From: Neoceratodus forsteri
Lineage: Eukaryota; Chordata; Ceratodontiformes; Ceratodontidae
Length of the DNA stretch: 64,000 nucleotides
Assembly (NCBI GenBank): GCA_016271365.2
Contig: JADMNL010000022.1
Location: forward strand, 219,394,501 to 219,458,500
Direction: 5' to 3'
Below, piece by piece: positions 1 to 9,864 of the stretch (positions are counted from its first letter, which is position 1; the number at the start of each line of letters is the position of its first letter). Both the position numbers and the translations under genes were made by a program. The notes under the pieces were generated by a model. It did no database searches. It was not told where the DNA came from and worked only from the letters and a program-made list of their open reading frames with translations.

Positions 1-33
1 GTTCGGTTGGCACCGAACGGGCTGGCCATCGGG

Positions 34-270
34 TCAGCGGACTTTTGGCTTCCTCGTTCCTGAGCCTACCAACTCTCTTATCCAGGGTAGCTGTAGGGAA
101 ATTCTTGCAAATCTGGCAGTCTGCATTGAGGTGGTCAAACCCCAGACAGTAAACACATGTGGTGTGTGAGTCAGCCTTGGCAAAGGCTTCCCCACAGACA
201 CTACAGTGCTGAAACCCAGTGGGCCCAGTTTTTCTTTTGGGTTTCTCAGACATAATGCCAGCCTAACCAA
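34..270 (-). pseudogene. DIRS copy 1 gag, N-terminal fragment
   Basis: The minus-strand frame of about 78 residues matches the gag starts of DIRS copies 2 and 4, including PKEKLGP, GKPLPRLTHTPH and QTARFARIS-like words. In the best-preserved relative (copy 3) this region is a cysteine-histidine cluster of the form CxxC...DxHxxCxxCLG...CxxC, a putative nucleic-acid-binding part of gag. Here small frameshifts have scrambled the cysteines, so the cluster is not intact. Gag would package the element RNA in the cytoplasm. The frame runs into the window edge region and is not translatable as a full gag. Confidence 0.7.
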
Positions 271-619
271 TAACTTGCCCTTTTACGGCAAATCGCCAAG
301 CAAGACACCCTTATCGGTTCCCAACCGTGTCACGGGTCGTGGAAAACGTAATGAAATCTGTTTTTTTTAGAACCAATAAGAACCGAGAACCGCACTCTAA
401 ATGCAATTTAATTAAGTTTAACAACAACCTGATCGGTTCAAACCGAACCGATAATAACGTTTGCAAGTTCCACACAGAGAAAATGTAAAACCTATCTATT
501 ACTTATGATACCACAGACAGAGCTTGAACCGACCGGTTGCGGTTAAAATAAGACAAATGCAGTTTAAAAAAATGAGAAATTAGACTTTTTAACCGACAAA
601 ATGAACTGAGCAGAAGGAG

Positions 620-823
620 AAATCTCCGGAGCGATTGTTCAGTGAAGCGGAGTAAAGAATCTGACAGTTTGGGTTTGAAGAACAACAGACAGAGTTTTCA
701 ACTGAGCTTGCGCTCAAGATTCCATGCCTGGCATGGAAAGTTAACTCTTTCACCTCTGGAGCAGTTCTAAGGCTGGGACAAACTGCATATGTCATAATAT
801 AGCAAGACTTCATGTTGTTTGAA
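620..823 (-). repeat. DIRS copy 1 left inverted terminal repeat
   Basis: Reading on the minus strand from 823, this matches the first about 170 bases of DIRS copy 2. It contains a 9-bp-arm palindrome at 720-738 (arms TTCCATGCC/GGCATGGAA). The matching palindromes in copies 2 and 3 differ at paired positions. Confidence 0.8.
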
Positions 824-1947
824 GCTGGATCAATGGAAACTTAATAGAACCCACTCTGAAGGTCTGGAGTGGTGAAGTAAGCAGGACATGCCGTACCAAG
901 ACTCTCTAAAGCATCTTCGGTTGTAGGCAAGGGATGAGCATCCTGCACCGTGTATGCATTGAGTTTTCTGTAGTCTACCACGAAGCAATACCCTTTGTCC
1001 TTTTTTACCACCAGCAAGCAAGGTGCACCCCAGGGGCTTGTAGATTCTTTGACTATGTCTTGGTCAAGCATGTCTTTGATTATGTTCTCGAGGACTTGTT
1101 TCTGTCTGTGTCCTACTTTGTAGGCTCGCTGACGGATTGGATTCTGCTTGGGCTGTTCTTCGATGGTGTGTTGCAGGATATCACAGCATCTGAGTTTATC
1201 TGAACCAACAAAGACAGTTGGGTAATTCTCCAGGAATTTCAAAAGTTGTTGCTTTTCCGTTGAAGATGCTGGAAGTTTGGAAGAGGACAGTCGCTGACTG
1301 AGGGGTAACTCTGTTGAAGTTGGAGTGGTCATGATAGTACCGACAGGATTAGAGTTGGTGGAACCAGTATGAGGTTCTTGCTTGAGATGGAGCTGATCCC
1401 CTGAAGACAAGCAGACAAACTTTCCGATATTGGCACCCTTTGAAATAACCACTGGCTCATCTGTGAAGTTGCAGCATTTTTGGAAGACCGCGCTATCATG
1501 CACAGCCGATAAGGTATTTCCAGGAAGGAGACCTGACGAATACAGCACGGGGGATCCTGTGACGATGCCAACAACACCTTGTGGAAGTGGTTCACCTCGA
1601 ATCCTGGCAATCAAAACCATTTCTGACTGAGGAGGCACAGTGACTGAGTCTATAGCTGCGAGTTGCCTCTGAGGATCTAGCGACAGTTTGTTTGAGGCAA
1701 AGTCTAGGATGGCTTTGTGAGCTTTGAGAAAGTCCAGGCCAAGAATTATTGCAGGTTGAAGATCAGGCACTATGTAAAACTTGACAGTAGCTTGCTGTGA
1801 GCCAAAGTGAAGCTTGAGATGGACCATGCCTGTGATAGGTACTGTAGCTGTACTTGCTGTGATAATGTACTTTATGTTGGCTGGAGAGACATTAGGTATG
1901 TGATGAATAGCTTGGTTGTTTAGAATACTGCTGTTGATAACTGATAT
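824..1947 (-). pseudogene. Gypsy-1 pol fragment: protease C-terminal part and start of reverse transcriptase
   Basis: A 372-residue minus-strand frame (841-1959) starts just after the DTGAE active site of a retropepsin, whose N-terminal part lies at about 7590-7650 beyond DIRS copy 2. It includes the second protease motif (ILGLDFL, about residues 91-97). It then reads into the RT linker and palm (SPWGAPCLLVVKKDKG, VDYRKLNAYT, then the TTPDLQSGFY region near the end), which is typical Ty3/Gypsy. A TAA codon follows the GFY motif where family members have Gln, so a CAA to TAA nonsense change is likely. A few codons later DIRS copy 1 interrupts the gene. The catalytic RT YxDD region is absent from the window. 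Confidence 0.9.
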
Positions 1948-1950
1948 TTC

Positions 1951-2118
1951 AAACAACATGAAGTCTTGCTATATTATGACTAATGCAGTTTGTCCCACCA
2001 TTAGAACTGCTCCGGAGGTGAAAGAGTTAACTTCCATGCAGTGCATGGAACTTAGAGCGCGAGCTCGGTTAGGAAAGCTCTGTCAGGGGTATTTCAAACC
2101 GAAACCGTCAGATTCTTT
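1951..2118 (+). repeat. DIRS copy 2 left inverted terminal repeat
   Basis: Inverted match to about 7391-7550. It contains the perfect palindrome TTCCATGCA-G-TGCATGGAA at 2032-2050. Confidence 0.9.
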
Positions 2119-2609
2119 ACTCCGCCTCACTGAACAGTCGCTCCAGAGATTTCTCCTGCTGCTCGGTTCATTTTCTCGGTTTAAAGAGTGTTTTCTCAGT
2201 TAAATTCAACCCCGATTATTATTATTTTAACCGCAAACCAATCGGTTCAAGCTCTGTCTATGGTATTGTAAGTAATAGATAGGTTTTCTGTGTGGAACTT
2301 GTAATGTTTATCGTTCGGTTTGAACCGATCAGATTGTATTTAAACTTCATTCTGAAGTGTTTTAAGGCTTGTTAGATGCGGTTTCGGTTCTTATCAGTTC
2401 TAAAAAACAGTTTCATTACGGTTTTCACGACCTACTGTCACGGTTGGGAACCAATAAGGGTGTCTTGCCTGGCACCGCCGAAAAAAGGGCAAGTTTTTGG
2501 TTAGGCTGGCATTATGTCTGAGAAACCCAAAAGAAAACTGGCCCACTGGGTTTCAACACTGTAGTGTTCGTGGGGAAGCCTTTGCCAAGGCTGACCCACA
2601 CCACCACAT
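2119..2609 (+). other. DIRS copy 2 leader
   Basis: Untranslated leader between ITR and gag. It is rich in AACCG and CGGTTC words in both orientations (for example near 2230, 2310 and 2385). The same words continue into the early gag gene. No promoter motif can be named with confidence. Confidence 0.6.
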
Positions 2610-4093
2610 GTGTTTATTATCTGGGGTTTGACCACCTCAGTGCAGACTGCCAGATTTGAAGAATTTCCTGCAGCTACCCTAGATAAGAGAGTTGGTAGGC
2701 TCAGGGAACGAGAGGCCAAAAAGTCCACTGAACCGGATGGCCAGCCCGGTTCGGTGCCAACCGAACCGGAGGGAGTGCCCTCTGACCAGGGCCAGACTTC
2801 CTTGGGCAAACATAAAGCTGACTCTGAGGAGCCAGTTCCAGCAAAGAGAACTAGAAAGCCAGCAGGTGTGGAGTCAAAAATCCCTTCTCCAACTGCTGCA
2901 GAGATAGCCAGGGCAATACAGATTGTCCAGTCACTTTCCCCGGCTCCGTCCGAACCGCCACTATCTGGCAAAAGGTCGGTTCCACTGGTTCAGGAATATT
3001 ATATAGAGGAGTTTTATGAACCAGAGGAGGGGGAGGATGATTATGATCAGTGTGAATGTGACTTTGAAAGTCTGGATGTGCCCATTGAACCGGACATCTC
3101 CCCAGACAGACCTTTAGGAGAATCTCCCCCTAGGCTTGCTGAGTCCCCTTCTCATTTTCTGTTTTATAAAAAGTTGCTGAAACCCTCCAGCTTCCTTTGA
3201 GGAGGCTTTGGATGAGCAAGAGGAGCCTGACTTTGTAGAGATGATGGATATCCCAGAGTCAGGAGATTGTCTATTCCTTTACATAAATCTTTTAGAAACA
3301 AACAATAAAAATTTTAAAGCTCTAATTCTGTGCCTCCTGTGGATAAAAAGATGGACAGGAGTACACTATATCAGTCCTGATACAGAATTTCTTCCACAGC
3401 AATGCAGTCATGTTGGGGTAGTTCAGGCTGCAGCCTGTGATAAAGCTAATATTCCCTTGGCTTCACATCCTCCTGACAAGGACTCCAGGAAGATTGATGC
3501 CATGGCCAAAAAACAATACATGGCAGCATCTTTGGGACTCAGACAAGCAAACTATATGGCTTATGTTGCGAGATACCAAAAATCTAGATGGGATACTGTT
3601 ATGGCTTTAGCCAACTAGGCCCCTGGCCAGCTTGCCAAGGAGCTGGAGCAGGTGGCTGCTGAGTGATGAGGCATCTAAGGTGCAATTTCATGCTGCAGTG
3701 TATTCTAATGATGTATCCTCTAGAGTCATGGCTACATCTGTGGCTTTTCGTAGATTGGCTTGGCTCAGGTGTAGTACCTTGTCACAGGATACCCAGTCTA
3801 AGGCTATGGATTTTCCTGTGGTGGGAAATTCTCTGTTTGGGGAGCAGACAGAGAATTATATGAAGAAATGGATGAATATAGAACCACTTATAGGAGTGCA
3901 CAAGCCAAGGAACGGCAGCCACTCCTCAGAGGCAGCCCAGGGGGTAGAGGCGAGGCCTTTCACAGGCCTTTTATCAGACTCCAGGCCTCCTCTTCAGCTT
4001 ATGTTCAGAGGGGTTCTTCAAGGGAGAGGCAGACGGGTACAAGCAGGCCTGTCCCACCCTCAGCCTAAAGCCCCCTGCCAACAGGCACACTGA
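2610..4093 (+). pseudogene. DIRS copy 2 gag, frameshifted
   Basis: Gag is read in pieces at 2610-3200, 3208-3618 and 3632-4093, joined by frameshifts and stops. The first piece has a charged Pro/Glu-rich part and an acidic stretch (EEFYEPEEGEDDYDQ, around residues 132-147), then the conserved IEPDISPDRP word. The second has the best conserved gag core, with HVGVVQAAACDKANIPLASHPPDKDSRKIDAMAKK and RQANYMAYVARYQKSRWDT, shared with copies 3, 4 and 5. The role is structural, packaging RNA in particles; this rests on position and on the Cys/His cluster seen in better copies. The Cys/His cluster here is degraded. Confidence 0.85.
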
Positions 4094-4278
4094 TGGGATG
4101 CCCAGGGCTGTTCTATTACCTGTAGCAGGCAGGCTTACTTACCCAGGTGACTGGGAGTCTTTAACATCAGACAAGTGGGTCCCAGGAGTAGTGAGCCCAG
4201 GGTCTGGTTCTCAGCTTCAAAAATTTCCAAAGATGAGAATCAGATCTTTCCACCTGCAAACCTTTAGAGACTCTTGCC

Positions 4279-4896
4279 TTGAGAACAGAAGTCTCAACCC
4301 TCCTGGCTCTCAGAGCTGTAGAAAGGGTTTCTCCCCTACACCAGGGCAAGGGTCTGTACTCCAGGTACTTCCTTACCCCAAAAAAGACAGGAGAGTGGCG
4401 GCCCTATCCTGGACCTAAGATATCTGAACAAGCACCTTTTAAAACCAAAATTCAAAATGGTGACTCTGGGAATGATTTTACTCTCCCAGAAGCCAGGGGA
4501 CTGGCTAGCTTCCCTGGACCTCAAGGATGCCTACTTCCATGTTCTTATCAGAAGCTCCCACGAAGTACCTCTAGATTCAAACTGCCCTCAGGCCATTATC
4601 AGTTCAGAGCAATGCCCTTCAGCCTTACCTCTGCCCCAAGGGTATTCACAAAATGTCTGGCAGTAGCAGTTGCTCATTTAAGAAGGCAAAAGATTGCCAT
4701 CTTTCCCTACCTAGACGACTGGCTCATTGTGGGTCAGTCTCCAGACCAGGTCAAATCACACCTGCAAGCTACTCCAGCAGCTGCTTACCTCTCTGGGCTT
4801 TCTCAATCTTCCAAAGTCAGTTCTGGAACCTGTCCAGGTACTGACCTTTATAGTGCAGAACTGCTGGACAAAGCAGGCCAGACCTTCCTTCCCTAG
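4279..4896 (+). pseudogene. DIRS copy 2 reverse transcriptase
   Basis: The RT domain copies element RNA into DNA. Visible motifs are a GLYSRYFLTPKK word, a LKDAYFHV palm word (in the frame at 4457), PSGHYQFRAMPFSLTSAPRVFTK, and the catalytic YLDDW at 4708-4719. The catalytic aspartates are intact. Frame changes fall near 4440-4560 and again before the RNase H, so the protein is not continuous. The layout matches the RT of copies 3 and 5. Confidence 0.92.
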
Positions 4897-5165
4897 AAAG
4901 GTAGAGGACCCTGGTGGCCCTGGCACCTAGCCTCCTTCACTCTGCAGGTCTCTCGACCAGCAAGGCATTTCCTGCAGCTCCTAGGGACACATGGCTGCTT
5001 CCACAGCTGTAGTTCAAGGAGCAAGATTTCAGATGAGGGACATTCAGTTCCATTTGAGAGCCTTCTGTCTCAAAGAAGAGATTCCCTATCCAGTTAATCC
5101 CAGTGACTTGAACCCTGATCCAGGCCCTTCAGTGGTGGCAGGATCAGAGCAATCCTGAGACAAAG

Positions 5166-5830
5166 GTGCCTCATCCCTCTATCTCACTCCTTGACCCTTA
5201 CTACAGATGCATCCTCCTGGGATGGGGAGCTCACATGCGACCTTCTCCACCCAGGGGTTGTGTCCCCCAGGAATCTCTGCTCCACATCAATCTGTTGGAA
5301 CTCAGAGCTGTTTTTCTAGCACTTCAAGTTTTTTCTGCATCTGTTCAAAAAAAAGGTGGACAGGTCAGAACAGACAACACCACTACAATGTGGAACATCA
5401 ACAAACAAAGGGCACCGGGATCTTCGCCTTAGTGCACCGAGGCGATGAAGTTGTGGTCTCTGGCTTATTTCATGAACACTTCCCTCATAGCAGTTCACCT
5501 CCCAGGCAAGGACAATGTCCTGGCAGATGCTCCTAGCAGGATTTCAGGGCCATCACGTAATGGTCACTGGATCCCCTAGTACTGGGATAGTTTTTGCCAG
5601 ATGGGGCACCCTCAGATAGATCTTTGCAGCCCCAGACAATCATCAACTTCCACTTTTTGTTGCAGGCCCCCAGTGTTGGCCCAGTCCTCTGGATGCCTTT
5701 CTCTCGGATGAAGGAAGTTTCTATGCCTCCCCCTTCCCTCCTGTTCAAGTACTAGTCAAAATCAGGTCTCAGCCCTGCAAGATGATCCTGATTGCTCCAG
5801 ACTGGGCCAGGCAGCCCTAGTACCCACTCC
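5166..5830 (+). pseudogene. DIRS copy 2 RNase H and methyltransferase-like domain
   Basis: RNase H begins with a TDAS word (about 5200) and continues with a LLELRAVFLALQ helix and VRTDNTTTMWNIN. It would degrade the RNA strand after reverse transcription. The VHLPGKDNVLADA end of the domain is present but frame-shifted (about 5495-5530). From 5580 to 5830 a decayed stretch matches the domain that sits between RNase H and recombinase in DIRS elements and is described as Dam-methyltransferase-like; the ILIAPDWARQPW-type word is seen at 5785-5820. Several stops. Confidence 0.8.
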
Positions 5831-6039
5831 TTCTGTCCTTAGCAGTCCATCTTCCCTGTGTCTCCCAGGAACCACAATCTGTTAACCTGTGCCCAGGGAG
5901 AGTCTGTATCCTAATCTCAATCCTCAACCTCAAGGCCTGGCTCTTGAGGAGTTAGAGCTTGCTGATCTACAACTCTCTCTAGGGTGTTCTCGAAATCTTG
6001 AAAGCTTCTAGGAAGCCTTCCAATTAGGCTGATTTATAA

Positions 6040-6985
6040 CCTCTAAGTGGAAAAGGTTTTCCATATGGTGTTCTGGAAGCATACTTCCCGGAATCTGCTT
6101 GATTTACCCACTGTTTTGGACTATATGGTCCATCTTAATTTTTGGGACTGAGACCAGCTACCCTGAAAGTGCATTTGGCAGCTGTCTCTGCTTTTATTTC
6201 AGCAGGGAAGCCCTCTTCTTCTGCTCACCCTCTATTTTCCAAGTTTTTAAGGGATTGTTTATACTAATCCTCCATTCAGGGACCCTACCCCTGCCTGGGA
6301 TCTTAATGTTTGCATTGCTCAGCTGATGCAACCCCCTTTGAACTCTATCTTCTGGCAGAGCTTAAGTATCTGGATTTGGAAAACTGTATTTAGTAGCCAT
6401 CACTTCTGCCAAGCGCATAAGGGAGTTATAGGCTTCTATCAGCGGAGACTGACTTTATTCTTCACAGGGATAAGGTGAACCTCAGGACTACTAGGAAAGT
6501 TTTGGCCTAAGGTGGTTTCAGATTTCCACCTTAACCAATCTATTTCACTTCCAGTGTTCTTCACTGACCATTCCTCCTCTGGTGAGAGGAGGCTGCACAG
6601 CTTAGATGTTAAGTGGGCCCTAAGTTACTACATAGAGCGTACCAAGGGTCACAGGTTTGACTCCCTCCAACTATTTCTTACTTATGGTGAGGTTGGGAAA
6701 GGGAGACCTGCCACTAAGAGATTCATTGCCAGGTGGATTGTCTCTTGTATCCAATTCTGCTATCAAAAACTGGGTAAGGTTCCCCCTTCAGGCCTGAGGG
6801 CTCACTCTACCAGAGGTACAGCTGCATCTCTAGCTGCTGCCAGAGACATCCCTATCTTAGAGATATGTCAAGCAGCTACTTGGAAAACAGTACACACTTT
6901 CACCAAGCATTACCCCCTGGATATCCAGGCCAGGAGGATGCTCGGTTTGACACAGCGGTGCTTCAGAGCCCTATTCCTATGTAGG
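6040..6985 (+). pseudogene. DIRS copy 2 tyrosine recombinase (integrase)
   Basis: The YR would integrate a circular DNA copy. The first catalytic Arg lies in a RIREL word near 6415 and is retained. From 6512 a 169-residue open stretch carries FHLNQSISLPVFFTDHSSSGERR, the box-II HSTRGTAAS (His and Arg retained), ATWKTVHTFTKHY (His/Trp and final Tyr region retained). Upstream (6040-6500) the frame is broken by several indels. Residue assignments follow the general YR pattern R...HxxR...H/W...Y. Confidence 0.88.
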
Positions 6986-7032
6986 TTCTGTCCTTTCTTC
7001 CATGGAGGTACTGCTGTGTAGTTCAGCAGTTT

Positions 7033-7114
7033 ATAATATAGCAAGATTCAAGTTGTTTGAAGAAAAATTACTCACCTTAGTAATGTTGTTTCTTCTAATG
7101 GAGTCTTGCTATTA
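7033..7114 (+). repeat. DIRS copy 2 internal complementary region
   Basis: The first half is the reverse complement of the left terminus (ATAATATAGCAAGA...GTTGTTTGAAG against 1948-1975). The second half is the reverse complement of the right terminus (ATTACTCACCTTAGTAATG...TCTTGCTATT against about 7538-7585). This region is thought to template circularisation of the DNA copy in DIRS elements. Confidence 0.92.
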
Positions 7115-7390
7115 TGTACACTCCCCCAGCCTGCCCCTCTCAGAACTTCTACTTTGGGTATGGGGTGGGCAGTCCACTGTTGGCACTTATTGATGCCCCC
7201 TTTTATGTTTTTCCACCCCTTCTTGTTGGGGTGTTTGGGTGTTGTGTTTATTTATTTTATCTTATTTTTTTTCTGGTCCCCTGACTTGAGTCTTGGTGTT
7301 GGGACCAGAAAGTATCATTAACCTATTTTAGTAGCCAGTTGGCTAGTGTAGTTACAGCTTCCACACAGAGCCTTAGTGAGTTTTGCTCGT

Positions 7391-7587
7391 AAAGATCTGA
7401 TGGTTTCGGTTTGAAATACCCCTGACAGAGCTTTCCTAACCAAGCTCGCGCTCTAAGTTCCATGCACTGCATGGAAGTTAACTCTTTCACCTCTGGAGCA
7501 GTTCTAATGGTGGGACAAACTGCATTAGTCATAATATAGCAAGACTCCATTAGAAGAAACAACATTACTAAGGTGAGTAATTTTTTC
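7391..7587 (+). repeat. DIRS copy 2 right inverted terminal repeat and terminus
   Basis: Inverted copy of 1951-2118 followed by about 40 bases ending GGTGAGTAATTTTTTC. The same ending occurs at 18341, 34417 and about 52672. Palindrome at about 7459-7477. Confidence 0.9.
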
Positions 7588-8916
7588 TTCTGCTCCAGTG
7601 TCAACCAAGGCGTGCGTAGACCAATCTCTGATGGTTACAGGTACATAGTTTGCTAGGAGAGGTGATCGGATGACAGGTACCTTTGCTCCTGGAAGTGAGA
7701 GTGTGCCAGAGTTTGCAGTTGGAGGAAGCATTTTGTTTGAATTGTGAGAGTCAGAGGGGTGGTCAGTTGCTGTGTTCCCCTTGTCCTGGGAATAGTTGCG
7801 GTTATCTTGGTGATTGTGCAGTGGTGGGTGCCTGTGGTTCTCTTGATTTCTGTTGTACTTTAGCTTTCGGCAGACAGTGGCAGTGTGTCCCCTGAATCTA
7901 TACCACTGGCAGGTCACTGGTTCTCTTGAAGGCAGAGGTGGATGAGGTTGCTGTCGAAATGGTCGAAGGACATTGACAGAGGTAGTAGAAAAAGCAGTTG
8001 AGCTGCGGTGCAGAGTATTAATAGTTGTGGTGAGCATCTATATCATTGATTACTGCTGCTGGACACATGTTGCGAGTGCGGCTAACTGCAACGACTGAGG
8101 TGCTTGTACACAGGTAGCCTTGGACATTGCTATGGATTCTTGTGCAAGTTGTGCCGCTTGGATTGTATCCATCCAGGTGGTTGGTTTCTGCTGGATTACA
8201 TAAAGACAGAGTTGAGGAAGTAGTCCCCAAACAAATATTGTGATTTGTTCTTTCTCAGGTTTCTGCAGACATTTGCAGCAAGACTCAGTGTCCATTATGA
8301 AGGCTGCAAGAGATTCAGTGGGTTGCATTGTATGTTCCCACAGCTGTTGCTCCAATAACCAGGGTGGGTGTGCTTGGAGAACATGGGCTTTGAAGGTTGT
8401 GTACAGTGTGGCAGTATCTCCTTTGACTTGGTCTAGAAGTGCGTTGAACCAGGAAATGGCAGTCCCTCTCAGAAGCAAGCGCAAGGCACTGGAGATGCGC
8501 AAGGGATCAGACCAACCATTGAAGGAAATCCATGCTTGGAAGTGTTCCAGCCAGTCAACAGTGTTTCTGTGAGGCAAGGCTGAGAAGGGTACTGGTTGTA
8601 GGCTGGTATGGACTGTGGACTGTGGTGCAATGGCTTTAATGTAGGCCAAGACATCTTGAATAGCTTGCATAGCAGGTGCTCCTTGAGCAGAAATAGAAGA
8701 CTGGATGTCATGGAAGATTGTTTCGATCTTGTAGCCCCACGCCCTTGAGGTGGATGACGGTAGAACTCCGGACACTCCAATGCCCATATCTTTGTCATCA
8801 TCAGACATCGTGGTTGGAGATGAGCTTTGTTTCACCGAGCGAAGGTCGTATGGGTGAGAAGGAGTTGCCGTCATGCAGGAGACAGGACGTCGTGTCGTAG
8901 ATGAAGTGCCGAGCAA
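7588..8916 (-). pseudogene. Gypsy-1 gag, zinc knuckle and start of protease
   Basis: A minus-strand gag polyprotein. The 288-residue frame (8916-8050) has the Ty3/Gypsy gag core: VDWLEHFQAWISFNGW, LRLLLRGTAISWFNALL, TTFKAHVLQ and ITIFVWGLLPQL. The frame breaks near 8040. It resumes at 8037 with a CCHC-like zinc knuckle (CQWYRFRGHTATVC, about 7870-7912) whose second Cys is Tyr, which would impair metal binding. It then reads into the protease (LVDTGAE at about 7593-7615), where DIRS copy 2 cuts in. Together with 824-1947 this is one gag-pro-pol gene order. No 5' LTR or primer-binding site could be fixed upstream. Confidence 0.9.
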
Positions 8917-9645
8917 AAATTATTTTTGTAGACAAAAGTAGAAACATTTGTAGCAAAGTTAATCAGTTGACATCTTAATAAAGAATTCCCACTGAATTCT
9001 GTGTTGTTTGTTATTTAAATAAAGGTTTTGTTGCAAAAAGCAGCTATTTGTTGCAGTGTCCATTCATTTCAATAGGACTCCCATTGATTGTAATGGAGTG
9101 AGGTTAATTTGTGCCCTTCACCAGATGGCCGCAGAACTGGAACATGCAGTTCTTGTAGGTTTTGACTGCCTGACTGTAGCATGATGGCTGCCAGCAAGGG
9201 GGGGTCAAGGTTCATTTCCTGTCTTGTTGGTTTGCTCTGCACAAGATGGAAGATCTTTCCATGAGGATGCCTGGCTTCTCTACAAAGATCAAAATGGTGA
9301 TTTTGGTGAGTCGCTTCTTCCCCGACTGAAACTGGTGGGAGTTTTCTGTGGTGAGTGACTAAAAAGGCTGGGGAATTTCTGTATTTATTTAATTTATTGC
9401 TTGATTGCTCCGCGGCTGCCTAGAATGGGCTGCAGAGGCTCCTTTTGATTATTTATTGTCTTTATCTTTGGCTTCTCTGTTTTGTGTATTGTGCCTTTTT
9501 TTTACTTTTCTGTGCCCCTCATTTTAATTTATTTGCCTGTGCCCTGCTTACTTGAATAACTCTTCCTCTGTGTCTGGTTATTTATTGAGTGCCGAGTGAG
9601 CCCTGCTTATTTTGTTGTACATGCCCCAATTAATGATATTGTGCC
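8917..9645. other. Unassigned region upstream of Gypsy-1 gag
   Basis: It may hold the leader and 5' LTR of Gypsy-1, but I see no paired LTR in the window. Two plus-strand AATAAA words occur near 8977 and 9020, and an imperfect palindrome around 9058-9095. T-rich runs increase after 9370. No coding signal on either strand. Confidence 0.4.
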
Positions 9646-9864
9646 CTATATCATTGATTACTGCTGCTGGACACATGGTGCGAGTGCGGCTAACTGCAAC
9701 GACTGAGGTGCTTGTACACAGGTAGCCTTGGACATTGCTATGGATTCTTGTGCAAGTTGTGCCGCTTGGATTGTATCCATCCAGGTGGTTGGTTTCTGCT
9801 GGATTACATAAAGACAGAGTTGAGGAAGCAGTCCCCAAACAAATATTGTGATTTGTTCTTTCTT
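9646..9864 (-). repeat. Second copy of a 218-bp Gypsy-1 gag segment
   Basis: Nearly identical to 8038-8255, in the same orientation. On the minus strand it encodes the EQITIFVWGLLPQLCLYVIQQ to CVQQQ part of gag (frame 9918-9658). The sequence on both sides differs from gag. In the original copy the 5' (minus-strand) edge lies close to a CTGCAG. Origin by local duplication or by capture into another element; the sequence cannot decide. Confidence 0.85.

Larger units (their letters stand above)
1..823 (-). mobile_element. DIRS retrotransposon copy 1, 5' end only (continues off window)
   Basis: This is the 5' end of a DIRS element read on the minus strand. Its terminus at about 821-823 carries the same edge (TTCAAACAACATGAAG on the minus strand) as the copies starting at 1948, 11431 and 23517. 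Next come an inverted terminal repeat, a leader rich in CGGTTC/GAACCG words, and a decayed start of gag. The body lies to the left of the window. It sits in the RT gene of Gypsy-1, and with copy 2 it forms a large inverted repeat around a 1.1 kb Gypsy piece. Confidence 0.85.
1948..7587 (+). mobile_element. DIRS retrotransposon copy 2, full-length but decayed
   Basis: A 5.6 kb element with all DIRS landmarks in order: left ITR, leader, gag, RT, RNase H, methyltransferase-like domain, tyrosine recombinase, internal complementary region and right ITR. It interrupts the Gypsy-1 protease. Joining the flanks (...CTGATATTTC at the left, TTCTGCTCC at the right, sharing TTC) restores a continuous retropepsin DTGAEIS reading, so the insertion is precise and lacks a long target duplication. 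That is the expected behaviour of elements integrated by a tyrosine recombinase. Confidence 0.95.

Noticed and set aside
3632..4093. Frame read as an independent gene after gag
   Set aside because: It matches shifted frames of DIRS gag in copies 3 and 4.
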